Source: Pseudomonas vranovensis DSM 16006 (GTDB lineage: Bacteria; Pseudomonadota; Gammaproteobacteria; Pseudomonadales; Pseudomonadaceae). From it: 64,000 nucleotides of DNA. Every line of letters starts with the position of its first letter. The first letter of the stretch is position 1. Below the pieces are notes generated by a model. It searched no databases and was not told the DNA's origin. It was given only the letters and a program-made list of their open reading frames with translations. The position numbers and the translations under genes are program-made. The stretch covers positions 1-64,000 of the forward strand of contig NZ_AUED01000004.1 of NCBI RefSeq assembly GCF_000425805.1, read 5' to 3'. Below are positions 7,745 to 15,479 of the stretch, piece after piece.

Positions 7745-9327
7745 TGAAAGAGGGATTTCGCCAGGCCATGGCCTGGCTGCACACCTGGACCGGTCTGATA
7801 TTCGGCTGGTTGCTGTTCGCGATTTTTCTCACCGGGACCCTGTCGTACTTCAAGGAAGAGATCACACACTGGGCCCAGCCCGAGGTGCCGACCCGGGCGC
7901 TGGACCCGACAGCCAGCCTGGCGTTGGCCCAGACCTATCTGCAGGCGCATGCACCCAACGCCGGCAGCTGGTTCATCCGCCTGCCCGAGGCGCGCGAGCC
8001 TGCCCTGAGCGTTGGCTGGCGTGCCGAAGGCGCCGGGCGACGCGGCTTTATCGACAAGACCCTGGACCCCGCCACTGGCGAGGAAGTGCGGGCGCGTGAA
8101 ACCCGTGGCGGCGACTTCTTCTACCGCTTCCATTTCCAGCTGGAGATGCCGCATCCGTGGGGGCGCTGGCTGTCGACGTTCGCCGCCTTCATCATGTTGC
8201 TGGGGCTGGTGACCGGCATCATTACCCACAAGAAGATCTTCAAGGAGTTCTTCACCTTCCGTCCCGGCAAGGGCCAGCGCTCCTGGCTCGACGGCCACAA
8301 CGCGATTGGTGTGCTGGTGCTGCCGTTCCACCTGATGATCAGCTACAGCAGCCTGGTGATCTTCATGTCGATGGTGATGCCGGCGAGCATCATCGCCAGT
8401 TATGGCGACAACACCCGTGGCTTTTTCAATGACCTCTTCGGCGCGCCGCGCGAGGCCAAGGCAACCGGTGTTGCTGCGGCGTTGCTGCCGTTGCCGACGC
8501 TGTACGAGAAGGTTCAGGAGCAAGCGCCGGGCACTCGCCTGGGCTGGATCGAGGTGCAGAACCCTGGCGATCAGAATGCCCGGGTGCGTTTCACCCGGCA
8601 CGCCGGTGACCGCATTGCCCATATGCGCGGTGGCGGCTGGACCTATGACGGGGTCAACGGTGAGCTGCAGGGCGCAAGCAAGATCGAAGCCACGCCGATG
8701 CTGATTTCCGGCGGCATGTATGGCTTGCACCTGGGCGTGTTTGCCGGACCCTGGCTGCGCTGGCTGTACTTCTTCTTCGGCCTTGCGGGCACTGCCGTGA
8801 TCGGCACGGGCCTGGTGCTGTGGCTGGGCAAGCGTCAGCTCAAGCATGCCAAGAGCGGCAGCCAGCCCGTCGAGTTGCGCCTGGTAGAGGTACTGAACAT
8901 CGCCAGTATGAGCGGCCTGCTGCTCGGCGTGGCAGCGTTTTTCTGGGCCAACCGCTTGTTGCCGGTCGGGCTTGAGGGCCGGGCAGGGTGGGAGGTCAAC
9001 AGCTTCTTCCTGCTCTGGGGATTGTCGGTACTGCACGCCATGTTGCGGCCGGGGCGTCGCGCCTGGGCGGAGCAACTGGGGCTGGCGGCGCTGCTGTACG
9101 GCGGCTTGCCGCTGCTCAATCAGCTGACCACCGGCCAGGGCCTGGTGCATTCGATTTCGGCGGGCGACTGGGCCACGGCCGGCGTTGACCTCACTGCACT
9201 GGGCAGTGGCCTGTTCCTGGCCTGGGCGGCCATGAAGATGTGGCGCCCGCCTGCGGTAGCGGCCAAGCGCGCACCGAAGGCTGCGAAAGCAGCCAGCGCC
9301 AACCTGATCGAAAGCGAGGTGAACTGA
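7744..9327 (+). CDS. PepSY-associated TM helix protein, putative ferrisiderophore reductase
   Basis: From the ATG overlapping the previous stop the product is 527 residues. It shows the PepSY_TM pattern: first helix with MAWLHTWTGLIFGWLLFAIF, periplasmic region, helices with HPWGRWLSTFAAFIMLLGLVTG and conserved H residues in FHLMISYSSLVIF, and a third block near GMYGLHLGVFAGPWLRWLYFFFG. Family members with this architecture (for example FpvG for pyoverdine) reduce siderophore-bound iron at the inner membrane using haem held by conserved histidines. With the receptor upstream and Fur-like sites, reduction of the siderophore taken up by that receptor is a reasonable inference. Confidence 0.8.
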   Translation: MKEGFRQAMAWLHTWTGLIFGWLLFAIFLTGTLSYFKEEITHWAQPEVPTRALDPTASLALAQTYLQAHAPNAGSWFIRLPEAREPALSVGWRAEGAGRRGFIDKTLDPATGEEVRARETRGGDFFYRFHFQLEMPHPWGRWLSTFAAFIMLLGLVTGIITHKKIFKEFFTFRPGKGQRSWLDGHNAIGVLVLPFHLMISYSSLVIFMSMVMPASIIASYGDNTRGFFNDLFGAPREAKATGVAAALLPLPTLYEKVQEQAPGTRLGWIEVQNPGDQNARVRFTRHAGDRIAHMRGGGWTYDGVNGELQGASKIEATPMLISGGMYGLHLGVFAGPWLRWLYFFFGLAGTAVIGTGLVLWLGKRQLKHAKSGSQPVELRLVEVLNIASMSGLLLGVAAFFWANRLLPVGLEGRAGWEVNSFFLLWGLSVLHAMLRPGRRAWAEQLGLAALLYGGLPLLNQLTTGQGLVHSISAGDWATAGVDLTALGSGLFLAWAAMKMWRPPAVAAKRAPKAAKAASANLIESEVN

Positions 9328-9656
9328 TGCTGGCCGTTGCTCTGTTCGGCTTTGCCGGTTTCGCCATCCTCTGCCTGTCGATGGAGAAGCACCACAAGGA
9401 CCTGCTCAACGCTGCGCCATCGGCGGCGCGCTTGCGCAGCCTGCGCATCGGTGGCTGGCTGTTGCTGCTGGTGGCGCTGTGGCTGGCAGTGAATCACAGC
9501 GGCTGGGCCATGGGCCTGGTCGAGCTGTTTGCGGTGTTGATGGCGGGTGTCACCCTGTGGGTGTTCCTGCTGCCGTACAAGCCACGCCTGTTGCTCGGTG
9601 CGCTGGCGATCAGCCTGGTGCTCGGGCCGGTACTGGTAGTGTTGCCTAGCGCCTGA
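9327..9656 (+). CDS. DUF3325 family membrane protein
   Basis: 109 residues with three hydrophobic helices (MLAVALFGFAGFAILCLSM, then LRIGGWLLLLVALWLAVN, then VELFAVLMAGVTLWVFLLP). The ATG overlaps the PepSY gene stop (TGATG), so the three genes form one translationally coupled unit. DUF3325 is typically the last member of this small iron-linked trio; its function is unknown. The 3' end overlaps the convergent AraC-type gene by 11 bp, leaving no room for a conventional terminator. Confidence 0.8.
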   Translation: MLAVALFGFAGFAILCLSMEKHHKDLLNAAPSAARLRSLRIGGWLLLLVALWLAVNHSGWAMGLVELFAVLMAGVTLWVFLLPYKPRLLLGALAISLVLGPVLVVLPSA

Positions 9657-10521
9657 ACGCCGCCCGGTAGTCCCCGGGCGTTGCTCCCAGCGCCTGGCGG
9701 AAGCGGTTGCTGAAGTGGCTGGCGCTGGCAAAGCCGCACTGCAGGGCAACCTGGCCCAGTGGCAGGTCGCCCAGGCGCAGCAACCGGCAGGCCAGTTGCA
9801 GGCGACGGGCCAACACGTACTGGTGCGGCGGCAGGCCGAAGCTCTCACGGAACATGCGGGCGAAATGGTATTCGGAGAGGTTGCAGCGCCCGGCCAGCTC
9901 ACCGAGGGTGATGGCCTGGTCCAGGTGCGATTCGATGTAGTCGATCAGTTGCCGACGCTGGTGCGGTGCCAGCCCCCCCTTGAGGCGCAGGCCCTGGCGC
10001 AGGCCGGCCTGGCAGAGTACGGCATGGTCGACGATACCATGGGCCAGGCTGCTGGCCAGCAAGCGCTCGCCAGGCTCGTCCCAGTCCAGGCTGATCAATT
10101 GGCGAAAGCGCAGCGCCTGTTGAGGGTCATCCAGAAAGGTTGCCTCCTGCAGCTGCATTTCCCGCGGTTCGCGGTCGAGCAGGCGGATGCAGCCCAGGGC
10201 GAACTGTTCTTCGCTGATGTACAGGTGCGCCAGGCGGATCGGGCCGTTGACCACCCAGTTGGATTCGTGGCCGGCGGGCATGATGCACAGCTTGTTCGGC
10301 GCGCCCTTGTCGGCAGGGCGCTGGCGGCGGAAGGTGCCGGTGCCGTCGGCGATGTAGCAGGAGAGGGTATGGTGACTGGGCGCCTGGTAGTCGCGGGCAT
10401 CGTCACGGTTGTGCCACAGGGCTGCAGCCAGGCCATCACCGAGGTGCGCGCTGTGCTCCAGGCGCGCGTGGGGTGATGAATGCATGGCATTGAAAACGTG
10501 CAGTTGGTTCAGGGGCGTCAT
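9646..10521 (-). CDS. AraC family transcriptional regulator
   Basis: 291 residues from the internal ATG (MTPLNQLHVFNAM), chosen over the upstream open frame because GAGG lies 8 nt before it and the extra 74 codons look like non-coding sequence. The N-terminal effector region (about 1-180) contains YIADGTGTFRRQRPADKGA and HESNWVV. The C-terminal AraC/XylS DNA-binding domain begins at RRQLIDYIESHLDQAITLGELAG, with a second helix-turn-helix in LPLGQVALQCGFASASHFSNRFRQ. It is divergent from the DMT exporter gene 136 bp away, its most likely target. Confidence 0.87.
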   Translation of the reverse strand: MTPLNQLHVFNAMHSSPHARLEHSAHLGDGLAAALWHNRDDARDYQAPSHHTLSCYIADGTGTFRRQRPADKGAPNKLCIMPAGHESNWVVNGPIRLAHLYISEEQFALGCIRLLDREPREMQLQEATFLDDPQQALRFRQLISLDWDEPGERLLASSLAHGIVDHAVLCQAGLRQGLRLKGGLAPHQRRQLIDYIESHLDQAITLGELAGRCNLSEYHFARMFRESFGLPPHQYVLARRLQLACRLLRLGDLPLGQVALQCGFASASHFSNRFRQALGATPGDYRAAFRR

Positions 10522-10657
10522 GGGTTCTACCTCGTGGGCCCATCCTACTCCGGGGCTTTTATCCTGGCAGCAGGTGGCGACGCAAAAGCGCAAGTTTGTG
10601 CAAGCGGGCAGGGAGTGGTGAGGCCGACACTGAGCTTCAAGCCGGAGGAGCCTTGCC

Positions 10658-11581
10658 ATGAACCTGTCGTTGTACCTGCTCACTGTATTGATCTGGGGCA
10701 CCACCTGGATCGCCCTGAAGCTGCAATTGGGCGTGGTCGCCATCCCCGTTTCGATCGTCTACCGCTTTGCCCTGGCCGGGTTGATCCTGTTCGCCATTCT
10801 CTTGCTCAGCCGCCGCCTGCAGCCAATGAACCGGCGTGGTCACGGCATCTGCCTGGCCCAGGGCTTGTGCCTGTTCTGCGTCAACTTCATGTGTTTTCTC
10901 ACCGCCAGCCAATGGATACCCAGTGGCTTGATCGCCGTGGTTTTTTCTACGGCTACGCTGTGGAACGCACTCAATGCCCGCGTGTTCTTCGGCCAGAAGA
11001 TCGCCGCCAATGTGCTCGCCGGTGGGGCCTTGGGTCTGGCAGGGCTGGGCCTGCTGTTCTGGCCGGAACTGGCTGGGCATGCGGCCAGCCGCGAGACCAT
11101 GATCGGGTTGGGGTTGGCGCTGCTGGGCACCTTGTGTTTCTCGGCGGGCAACCTGTTGTCGAGCCTGCAGCAGAAGGCCGGACTCAAGCCGATGACTACC
11201 AATGCCTGGGGCATGCTCTATGGCGCGATGATGCTCGGGGTGTACTGCCTGGTCAGCGGAATTCCTTTCAACATGGAGTGGAATACGCGCTACATCGGCT
11301 CGCTGTTGTACCTGGTGATTCCGGGATCGGTGATCGGCTTTACGGCCTACCTGACACTGGTCGGGCGCATGGGGCCGGAGCGAGCGGCATATTGCACGGT
11401 GCTGTTCCCGCTGGTGGCGTTGAACGTGTCGGCGTTCTATGAGGGCTATCAATGGACTGCGCCAGCGCTGGCGGGGTTGGTGCTGGTGATGCTGGGGAAT
11501 GTGCTGGTGTTTCGCAAGGCACCGCAGCCTGCTCCAACCGGTAGCAGCGGCGGCGCGACGTCTCGACTTGCCCCGCGATAG
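10658..11581 (+). CDS. DMT superfamily (EamA) exporter
   Basis: 307 residues with ten predicted membrane helices in two EamA repeats (first MNLSLYLLTVLIWGTTWIA, second from LGLALLGTLCFSAGNLL). The typical PxxxxxxxR and proline-rich loop pattern fits drug/metabolite exporters of the RhaT/YdcZ style; substrate unknown. The last residues ([13 protein letters not shown]) are not natural transporter sequence: they are encoded by a REP palindrome half that has invaded the 3' end. It is divergent from an AraC regulator. Confidence 0.85.
   Translation: MNLSLYLLTVLIWGTTWIALKLQLGVVAIPVSIVYRFALAGLILFAILLLSRRLQPMNRRGHGICLAQGLCLFCVNFMCFLTASQWIPSGLIAVVFSTATLWNALNARVFFGQKIAANVLAGGALGLAGLGLLFWPELAGHAASRETMIGLGLALLGTLCFSAGNLLSSLQQKAGLKPMTTNAWGMLYGAMMLGVYCLVSGIPFNMEWNTRYIGSLLYLVIPGSVIGFTAYLTLVGRMGPERAAYCTVLFPLVALNVSAFYEGYQWTAPALAGLVLVMLGNVLVFRKAPQPAPTGSSGGATSRLAPR
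11543..11579. repeat. REP half-element encoding the C-terminus of the DMT exporter
   Basis: The segment GGCGCGACGTCTCGACTTGC plus CCCGCGA is the reverse complement of the core shared by the REP elements in algL and algK and downstream of algA (TCGCGGGGCAAGTCGAGACG). It is translated as the final dozen codons of the exporter. Confidence 0.75.
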
Positions 11582-11710
11582 TGAACAGGGCGCTGAGTCA
11601 CCGCCCGCTGCGTGGCGGTGTCTGCGCGATTTCTGAGAGAGCGGAGTCATCCGCGATCGGCCGCGCAGCGGCCGTAATTCAGGCGATACCGAATGTGCTG
11701 CTGCACTGGC

Positions 11711-11765
11711 CATCGCGGGGCAAGCCCGCTCCCACAGATTGTGTGTGTACCTGCCCCGCGAGCAG
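11711..11765. repeat. REP element between the DMT exporter and reductase genes
   Basis: The P. putida-type REP core TCGCGGGGCAAGCCCGCTCC with trailing CACAG is followed by a short inverted copy TGCCCCGCGA. The surrounding 11582-11773 gap holds nothing else recognisable except a short CGGCCGCGCAGCGGCCG hairpin. Confidence 0.75.
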
Positions 11766-11773
11766 TTTCGCGC

Positions 11774-12745
11774 TTACTTCCACACCTGCGGATTCACCAG
11801 GTCCCGCGGACGCTCACCCCGCAATGCACTGCGCAGGTTGTCGATCGCGCGGTTGGCCATGGCTTCGCGAGTTTCGGCAGTGGCCGAACCGACATGCGGC
11901 AGGGTCAGGGCATTGGGCAGCTGGAACAGCGGCGATTCGGCCAGCGGCTCTTTCTCGTACACATCAAGCCCCGCCCCACGGATAGTGCCTGCCTGCAGGG
12001 CCTGTACCAGCGCCGCTTCATCCACCACCGGCCCGCGCGAGACGTTGATCAGGAAGGCGCTGGGCTTCATCAGTTGCAGTTCGCGGGTGCTGATCAGGTG
12101 TTTGGTCTGCGCGCCGAGCGGCACCACCAGGCAGACGAAGTCGGCTTCGGCCAACAGCGCGTCGAGGCTGCGGAACTGGGCGCCCAGTTCTTGCTCCAGG
12201 ACAGGCTTGCGCGAGTTACCGCTGTAGATGATCGGCATGTTGAAACCAAAGCGGCCACGCCGGGCAATCGCCGCACCGATGTTGCCAAGGCCCACAATGC
12301 CCAGGGTCTTGCCATGCACATCGCTACCAAACTGCGCCGGCCCCACGGTCGCCTGCCATTGCCCAGCCTTGGTCCAGGCATCGAGTTCGGCCACTCGGCG
12401 AGCGCTGCCCATGAGCAGGGCAAAGCCCAGGTCGGCGGTGCTTTCAGTCAGCACATCCGGGGTGTTGGTCAGGGCGATGCCACGCGCGTTGAAGTAGTTC
12501 AGATCGTAGTTGTCGTAGCCCACCGAAACACTGGACACCACTTCAAGCCTGGTGGCATTGGCCAGTTGTGCCTCACCGAGCTTGCGGCCCACGCCGATCA
12601 GGCCGTGCGCCTCGGGCAGTGCCTCGTTGAACTGGGCGCTGATGTCACCCTGCTTGGGGTTGGGCACGATCACGTTGAAGTCTTGCTGCAAGCGCTCGAC
12701 CATCGCCGGGGTGATGCGGCTGAAGGCAAGGACGGTCTTTTTCAT
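11774..12745 (-). CDS. D-2-hydroxyacid dehydrogenase (2-ketogluconate/glyoxylate reductase type)
   Basis: 323 residues from the ATG (an upstream TTG adds two codons). The NAD(P)-binding Rossmann motif is HGKTLGIVGLGNIGAAIARRG. The catalytic triad of the family is present: Arg in NVSRGPVVDEAAL, Glu in LDVYEKEPL, and His in LPHVGSATAETRE. Such enzymes reduce 2-keto acids (2-ketogluconate, glyoxylate, hydroxypyruvate). The overall sequence is close to the 2-ketoaldonate reductases of Pseudomonas, but there are no gluconate-pathway neighbours here, so the substrate stays open. An unusual perfect 15-bp dyad sits just before its start codon. Confidence 0.85.
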   Translation of the reverse strand: MKKTVLAFSRITPAMVERLQQDFNVIVPNPKQGDISAQFNEALPEAHGLIGVGRKLGEAQLANATRLEVVSSVSVGYDNYDLNYFNARGIALTNTPDVLTESTADLGFALLMGSARRVAELDAWTKAGQWQATVGPAQFGSDVHGKTLGIVGLGNIGAAIARRGRFGFNMPIIYSGNSRKPVLEQELGAQFRSLDALLAEADFVCLVVPLGAQTKHLISTRELQLMKPSAFLINVSRGPVVDEAALVQALQAGTIRGAGLDVYEKEPLAESPLFQLPNALTLPHVGSATAETREAMANRAIDNLRSALRGERPRDLVNPQVWK

Positions 12746-12760
12746 CGGCAAAATCTCTGC

Positions 12761-12803
12761 GGGCGGTGGAGAATGGGTAGCACGCTATCATTCTCCACCG
12801 CCC
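12761..12803. promoter_or_regulatory. Perfect 15-bp inverted repeat between lysR and the reductase gene
   Basis: GGGCGGTGGAGAATG (12761-12775) and CATTCTCCACCGCCC (12789-12803) are exact complements with a 13-nt loop. It ends 15 bp upstream of the reductase ATG and starts 15 bp after the LysR stop. There is no U-run in either direction, so it is either a weak terminator/mRNA-end hairpin for lysR or an operator/5' structure for the reductase. Confidence 0.6.
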
Positions 12804-12818
12804 CTGTGCAGCAAGATT

Positions 12819-13766
12819 TCAGTTGGCGACCAGCAGCTCGTGGGTCTTGAGGTCGGCTTCGTGGGCCGCGAGGATTTCCGGCAATGAGTTGCGCAAGTAT
12901 TCGACCCAGGTCTTGATCTTGGCATCCAGGTACTGGCGCGAGGGGTAGATCGCGTACAGGTTCAGCTCCTGCAGGCGGTACTCGGGCATCACCCGTACTA
13001 GCGAACCATCACGCAGGCCTTCTATGGCCGAATAGATCGGCAGTACGCCAACGCCCATGCCACTGCGGATCGCGGTTTTCATTGCATCGGCGGAGTTCAC
13101 CTGGAACGGCGCCTGGGTAATGTTGACCACTTCCTGGCCTTCGGGACCGTCGAACAGCCATTTCTCCAGCGGGATCACCGGGCTGACCATGCGCAGGCAG
13201 GCATGCTGGAGCAGGTCGCTGGGCTTTTGCGCGATACCGTGACGGCTCACGTAATCGGGCGATGCGCAGACGATGCTGTAGGTGATGCCCAGGCGCTGGG
13301 ACACAAAGCCCGAATCCGGCAGTTCGCTGGCCAGTACGATGGACACGTCATAGCCTTCGTCGAGCAGGTCCGGCACGCGGTTGGCCATGGTCAGGTCGAA
13401 GGTCACGTCCGGGTGGGTTTCGCGGTAGCGGGCAATGGCATCGATGACGAAATGCTGGCCGACACCGGTCATCGAATGCACTTTCAGCTGCCCGGCCGGG
13501 CGGGCATGGGCGTCGCTGGCCTCGGCTTCGGCTTCTTCGACATAGGTCAGGATTTGTTCGCAGCGCATCAGGTAGCGCTTGCCAGCTTCGGTCAGGGCGA
13601 TACGGCGGGTGGTGCGGTTGAGCAGGCGGGTTTGCAGATGGGCTTCAAGATTGGAGACCGCCCGCGAGACGTTGGCGGTGGTCGTATCCAATTGCACGGC
13701 TGCGGCAGTGAAGCTGCCGACTTGCGCCACACAACTAAAAGCACGCATGTTTTGCAGGGTGTCCAT
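12819..13766 (-). CDS. LysR family transcriptional regulator
   Basis: 315 residues. The winged helix-turn-helix is at 1-60 (MRAFSCVAQVGSFTAAAVQLDTT, VSRAVSNLEAHLQTRLLNRTTR) and the substrate-binding domain starts near QLKVHSMTGVGQHFV. It is of the CrgA-like short-effector subgroup. It is divergent from the outer-membrane factor gene 187 bp away, so it probably controls the OMF-FUSC-DUF1656-HlyD efflux operon; it is also upstream of the reductase on the same strand. Inducer unknown. Confidence 0.88.
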   Translation of the reverse strand: MDTLQNMRAFSCVAQVGSFTAAAVQLDTTTANVSRAVSNLEAHLQTRLLNRTTRRIALTEAGKRYLMRCEQILTYVEEAEAEASDAHARPAGQLKVHSMTGVGQHFVIDAIARYRETHPDVTFDLTMANRVPDLLDEGYDVSIVLASELPDSGFVSQRLGITYSIVCASPDYVSRHGIAQKPSDLLQHACLRMVSPVIPLEKWLFDGPEGQEVVNITQAPFQVNSADAMKTAIRSGMGVGVLPIYSAIEGLRDGSLVRVMPEYRLQELNLYAIYPSRQYLDAKIKTWVEYLRNSLPEILAAHEADLKTHELLVAN

Positions 13767-13952
13767 GGGTCGCTCTCAAAGTAGACGACAAATTGTGACA
13801 TGAAGTAACAGTGTCGGTCTTCAGACTAAAGCCGGATTATCGCTGTTTTCGTAACAAAGATTCGCAGTAATACACGCTTATCGCCAGTGCAGCCGCCCCC
13901 TAGAATTGCGTTCTCCTAGCGTCATCCACTTCTATGTCGGGAATTTGCAGCT

Positions 13953-15479
13953 GTGCCGCGTCGCATCATCAGAGCGCTCAATGCGCTCAGTGCCTGTGCC
14001 CTTAGCTTGACCTTGAGCGGCTGTATCGGAACTTGGGGCATCGCCCCGCAAAGCAAGACGCTGCAAGCCAATACCCTGACCACCGATGAGGCGATCCGCG
14101 AGGCCGCCCGTGATGCTCACTGGCCCGACCAGCAGTGGTGGCGCGCCTATGGCGATCCACAACTCGACCGCTGGATCGCCCTGGCCGTGCAGGGCAGCCC
14201 GAACATTGCCATGGCCGCTGCCCGGGTGCGCGAGGCCAAGGCCATGGCCGGGGTGGTCGAGTCGGCGGAAAAGCTCCAGGTCAACGGCGACGCCACCCTC
14301 AAGCGCCACAATTGGCCCGAAGACCAGTTCTACGGTCCCGGCGCGCTGTCGGGTGCCAACACCTGGGACAACAACGCGGCGCTTGGTTTCAGCTATGCGC
14401 TGGACCTCTGGGGCCGCGAGCGCAACGCCAGCGAACAGGCCGTGGACATGGCCCACATGAGCGCCGCGCAGTTGCGCCAGGCCCAGCTGGAACTGCAGAA
14501 CAATATCGTCAAGGTGTACATCCAGCTCTCCCTGCACTTTGCCCAGCGCGACATCGTCAAGGCCGAGCTTGAGCAGCAGGAGCAGATCCTCGCCCTGGCC
14601 GAACGGCGCCTGGCCGGTGGCATCGGTACTCATTTTGAAGTCAGCCAGGCCCAGACGCCGCTGCCGGAAACCCATCGCCAACTCGATGCCCTCAACGAAG
14701 AAATAGCCCTGGCGCGCAACCAACTGGCTGCACTGGCCGGCAAGGGCCCGGGGGAGGGCGCGCAACTGCAGCGGCCAAGCCTGACCCTGGGAGCGCCGCT
14801 GAAACTGCCGTCGGCCTTGCCCGCCGAGTTGGTCGGCCAACGCCCTGACGTGGTCGCCAGCCGCTGGCAGGTGGCGGCGCAGGCACGCGGTATCGATGTG
14901 GCCCATGCCGGTTTCTTCCCCAATGTCGACCTGGTCGGCGGGCTTGGCTTCATGGCCACCGGCGGTGGGCCACTGGAGTTTTTGACCGGGCGCAAGTTCA
15001 ACTACAACGTTGGGCCGGCGATCAGCCTGCCGGTGTTCGACGGTGGTCGCTTGCGCTCGCAGTTGGGCGTGGCGTCGGCGGGCTATGACATCGCTGTGGC
15101 ACGCTACAACCAGACGGTGGTCGAGGCGCTCAAAGGCATTTCCGATCAGTTGATCCGCCGCGAATCGATGAACGAGCAGCAACACTTTGCTGCCGAGTCG
15201 GTTGCCTCGGCGCAGAAGACCTACGACATCGCCATGATTGCCTTCCAGCGCGGCCTGACTGACTACCTCAATGTACTGAATGCCCAGACCCTGTTGTTCC
15301 GCCAGCAGCAGATCCAGCAGCAAGTCCAGGCCGCGCGCCTGACCGCCCATGCCGAGCTGGTCACTGCACTGGGCGGTGGGCTGGGTGCTGGCAGCGATGC
15401 GCCGGATGAAGACCAGCAGGCCGCGCCCGCAACACCCGCCACCCTGGCGATCTTCGACAAACCAGGCCACGCCGAATGA
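13953..15479 (+). CDS. NodT/OprM family outer-membrane efflux lipoprotein
   Basis: 508 residues starting at GTG. A lipoprotein signal with lipobox LSGC (Cys about 24) is followed by two outer-membrane factor repeats (first around QQWWRAYGDPQLDRWIALAVQGS, conserved YALDLWGRERN; second from LPAELVGQRPDVVASRWQVAA, with SLPVFDGGRLRSQLGVA). It forms the trimeric exit duct of a tripartite pump. The tail beyond about 480 is low-complexity Ala/Pro/Gln. The stop overlaps the FUSC start by 4 nt. First gene of the operon, likely LysR-controlled. Confidence 0.88.
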   Translation: MPRRIIRALNALSACALSLTLSGCIGTWGIAPQSKTLQANTLTTDEAIREAARDAHWPDQQWWRAYGDPQLDRWIALAVQGSPNIAMAAARVREAKAMAGVVESAEKLQVNGDATLKRHNWPEDQFYGPGALSGANTWDNNAALGFSYALDLWGRERNASEQAVDMAHMSAAQLRQAQLELQNNIVKVYIQLSLHFAQRDIVKAELEQQEQILALAERRLAGGIGTHFEVSQAQTPLPETHRQLDALNEEIALARNQLAALAGKGPGEGAQLQRPSLTLGAPLKLPSALPAELVGQRPDVVASRWQVAAQARGIDVAHAGFFPNVDLVGGLGFMATGGGPLEFLTGRKFNYNVGPAISLPVFDGGRLRSQLGVASAGYDIAVARYNQTVVEALKGISDQLIRRESMNEQQHFAAESVASAQKTYDIAMIAFQRGLTDYLNVLNAQTLLFRQQQIQQQVQAARLTAHAELVTALGGGLGAGSDAPDEDQQAAPATPATLAIFDKPGHAE

